Positions 5,654 to 6,255 of a stretch of 6,255 nucleotides of DNA are shown here, one piece after another (the stretch's first letter is position 1; each line of letters opens with the position of its first letter). The DNA is taken from assembly GCA_937942935.1 (NCBI GenBank), contig CALDGT010001032.1, forward strand, positions 1 through 6,255, given 5' to 3'. The translations under genes were made by a program, and so were the position numbers. The notes under the pieces were generated by a model. It searched no databases. It saw only the letters and a list, made by a program, of their open reading frames with translations, and was not told the DNA's origin. This stretch comes from an uncultured Chloroflexota bacterium (GTDB taxonomy: Bacteria > Chloroflexota > Anaerolineae > Aggregatilineales > Phototrophicaceae).

Positions 5654-6255
5654 ATGAAAAAAGTGTTGTTGTTTGTATGCCTATTGATAGGGCTTATTAT
5701 GCCCATTTCGGCACAAGAAGATGAGGAAGAAGCACCCGCCTTGCCACCTATTCCGTATTTTGTGGCAGAAAATGCGGGGCGTAAATTTAATGTGCCTGTC
5801 CCGTTTGATTGGGAGAATGTGAGTTCAGACCCCAATATCGCCCACTTTGCACATCCAAGCGGATTAGGTGATATTTATGCGCTCCCTGTAGAGTCGCAAA
5901 ACCCACAAGTGGGTGCAGAGACCGCTATAAAGCAAATTTTGGGCGATATTTCGCTCACCGCACGTTATAGTGGGCAATTCCAACTTGATGGCAATGATTG
6001 GGGCAAATTTGCCTTCACATCCGATTTGGGGACGCTCACAGCTTTTACCCAAACTCGTGATGATGTGGTTTATGTGTTGTTTTATCACTATCCAAAGACC
6101 GACCATGAATTTTATTTTATGGCACAAAATATTTTGGAAGATGAAGCCTCACAAGCAGGTGTTTTGACCGCCCTCCGTCGTTTGTATCCAGAAATTCCAC
6201 CAACCCCTCCAACACAAACCCTTTTCCCCTTATCCAACGGGGACTCGCCACTCCA
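5654..6255 (+). CDS. Secreted protein of unknown function, 3'-truncated by the window
   Basis: An open frame from ATG at 5654 to the window edge (200 full codons, no stop). AGGA at 5641-5644 is a ribosome-binding site 9 nt upstream, and the gap to ccmC is 11 nt, so it is probably in the same transcript. The N-terminus is a clear signal peptide (MKK, hydrophobic to about 18, likely cleavage after SA at 20), then an acidic stretch (EDEEEA). Residues 36-165 look like a compact mixed alpha/beta domain: FNVPVPFDWENV near 45-56, then GDIYALPV, and DVVYVLFYH later. A Pro-rich stretch (PEIPPTPPT 179-187) may be a linker to a further domain outside the window. There is no CXXCH, thioredoxin CXXC or WWD motif, so it is not CcmD, CcmG or CcmF. 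No function is assigned. The coding call rests on the signal peptide, ribosome-binding site and matching codon style. Confidence 0.8.
   Translation, partial: MKKVLLFVCLLIGLIMPISAQEDEEEAPALPPIPYFVAENAGRKFNVPVPFDWENVSSDPNIAHFAHPSGLGDIYALPVESQNPQVGAETAIKQILGDISLTARYSGQFQLDGNDWGKFAFTSDLGTLTAFTQTRDDVVYVLFYHYPKTDHEFYFMAQNILEDEASQAGVLTALRRLYPEIPPTPPTQTLFPLSNGDSPL

Noticed and set aside
5970..6167. 65-aa + strand open frame near the window end
   Set aside because: It overlaps in another frame the secreted-protein gene, which has a signal peptide, a ribosome-binding site and an open frame to the window edge.

Overview
The window reads as part of a bacterial cytochrome c biogenesis locus, probably from Chloroflexota (Anaerolineae-like). 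That placement is inferred from moderate GC, Thr/Pro/Glu linkers in exported proteins, TACAAT-type -10 boxes and a Cys-type CcmE. No rRNA or phylogenetic marker is present, so it is tentative. All supported genes are on the + strand, densely packed, with no mobile element, CRISPR array or tRNA visible.

Layout: (1) 1-527 is the 3' part of a mono-heme c-type cytochrome, closed by a perfect-stem intrinsic terminator (551-575). (2) 669-1349 is a complete exported or membrane-anchored mono-heme cytochrome c, paralogous to the first, with its own extended -10 promoter. (3) 1405-1647 is an 80-aa two-hydrophobic-segment protein of unknown function with a strong ribosome-binding site. (4) 1730-4855 is a tight cluster: a CcmE-like heme chaperone, an unrecognised exported C-tail-anchored protein of 385 aa, CcmA (ABC ATPase) and CcmB (ABC permease). 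Gaps are 6 nt and 1 nt, then an ATGA overlap. (5) 4911-5642 is CcmC (WWD heme-handling protein), with a good internal promoter and a short tandem repeat in its leader. (6) 5654 to the window end is the 5' part of an unrecognised secreted protein.

How it works together: by family knowledge, CcmC presents heme to CcmE at the outer face of the membrane, and CcmAB uses ATP to release holo-CcmE. The heme then goes to a ligase (CcmF, with or without CcmH/G) that attaches it to CXXCH motifs such as those in the two cytochromes here. No CcmF, CcmG, CcmH or recognisable CcmD is in the window. The most notable details are a CcmE with Cys in place of the heme-binding His and Phe in place of the usual Tyr (CPSRF), and the uncharacterised 385-aa protein embedded between ccmE and ccmA. 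These could represent a lineage-specific version of System I.
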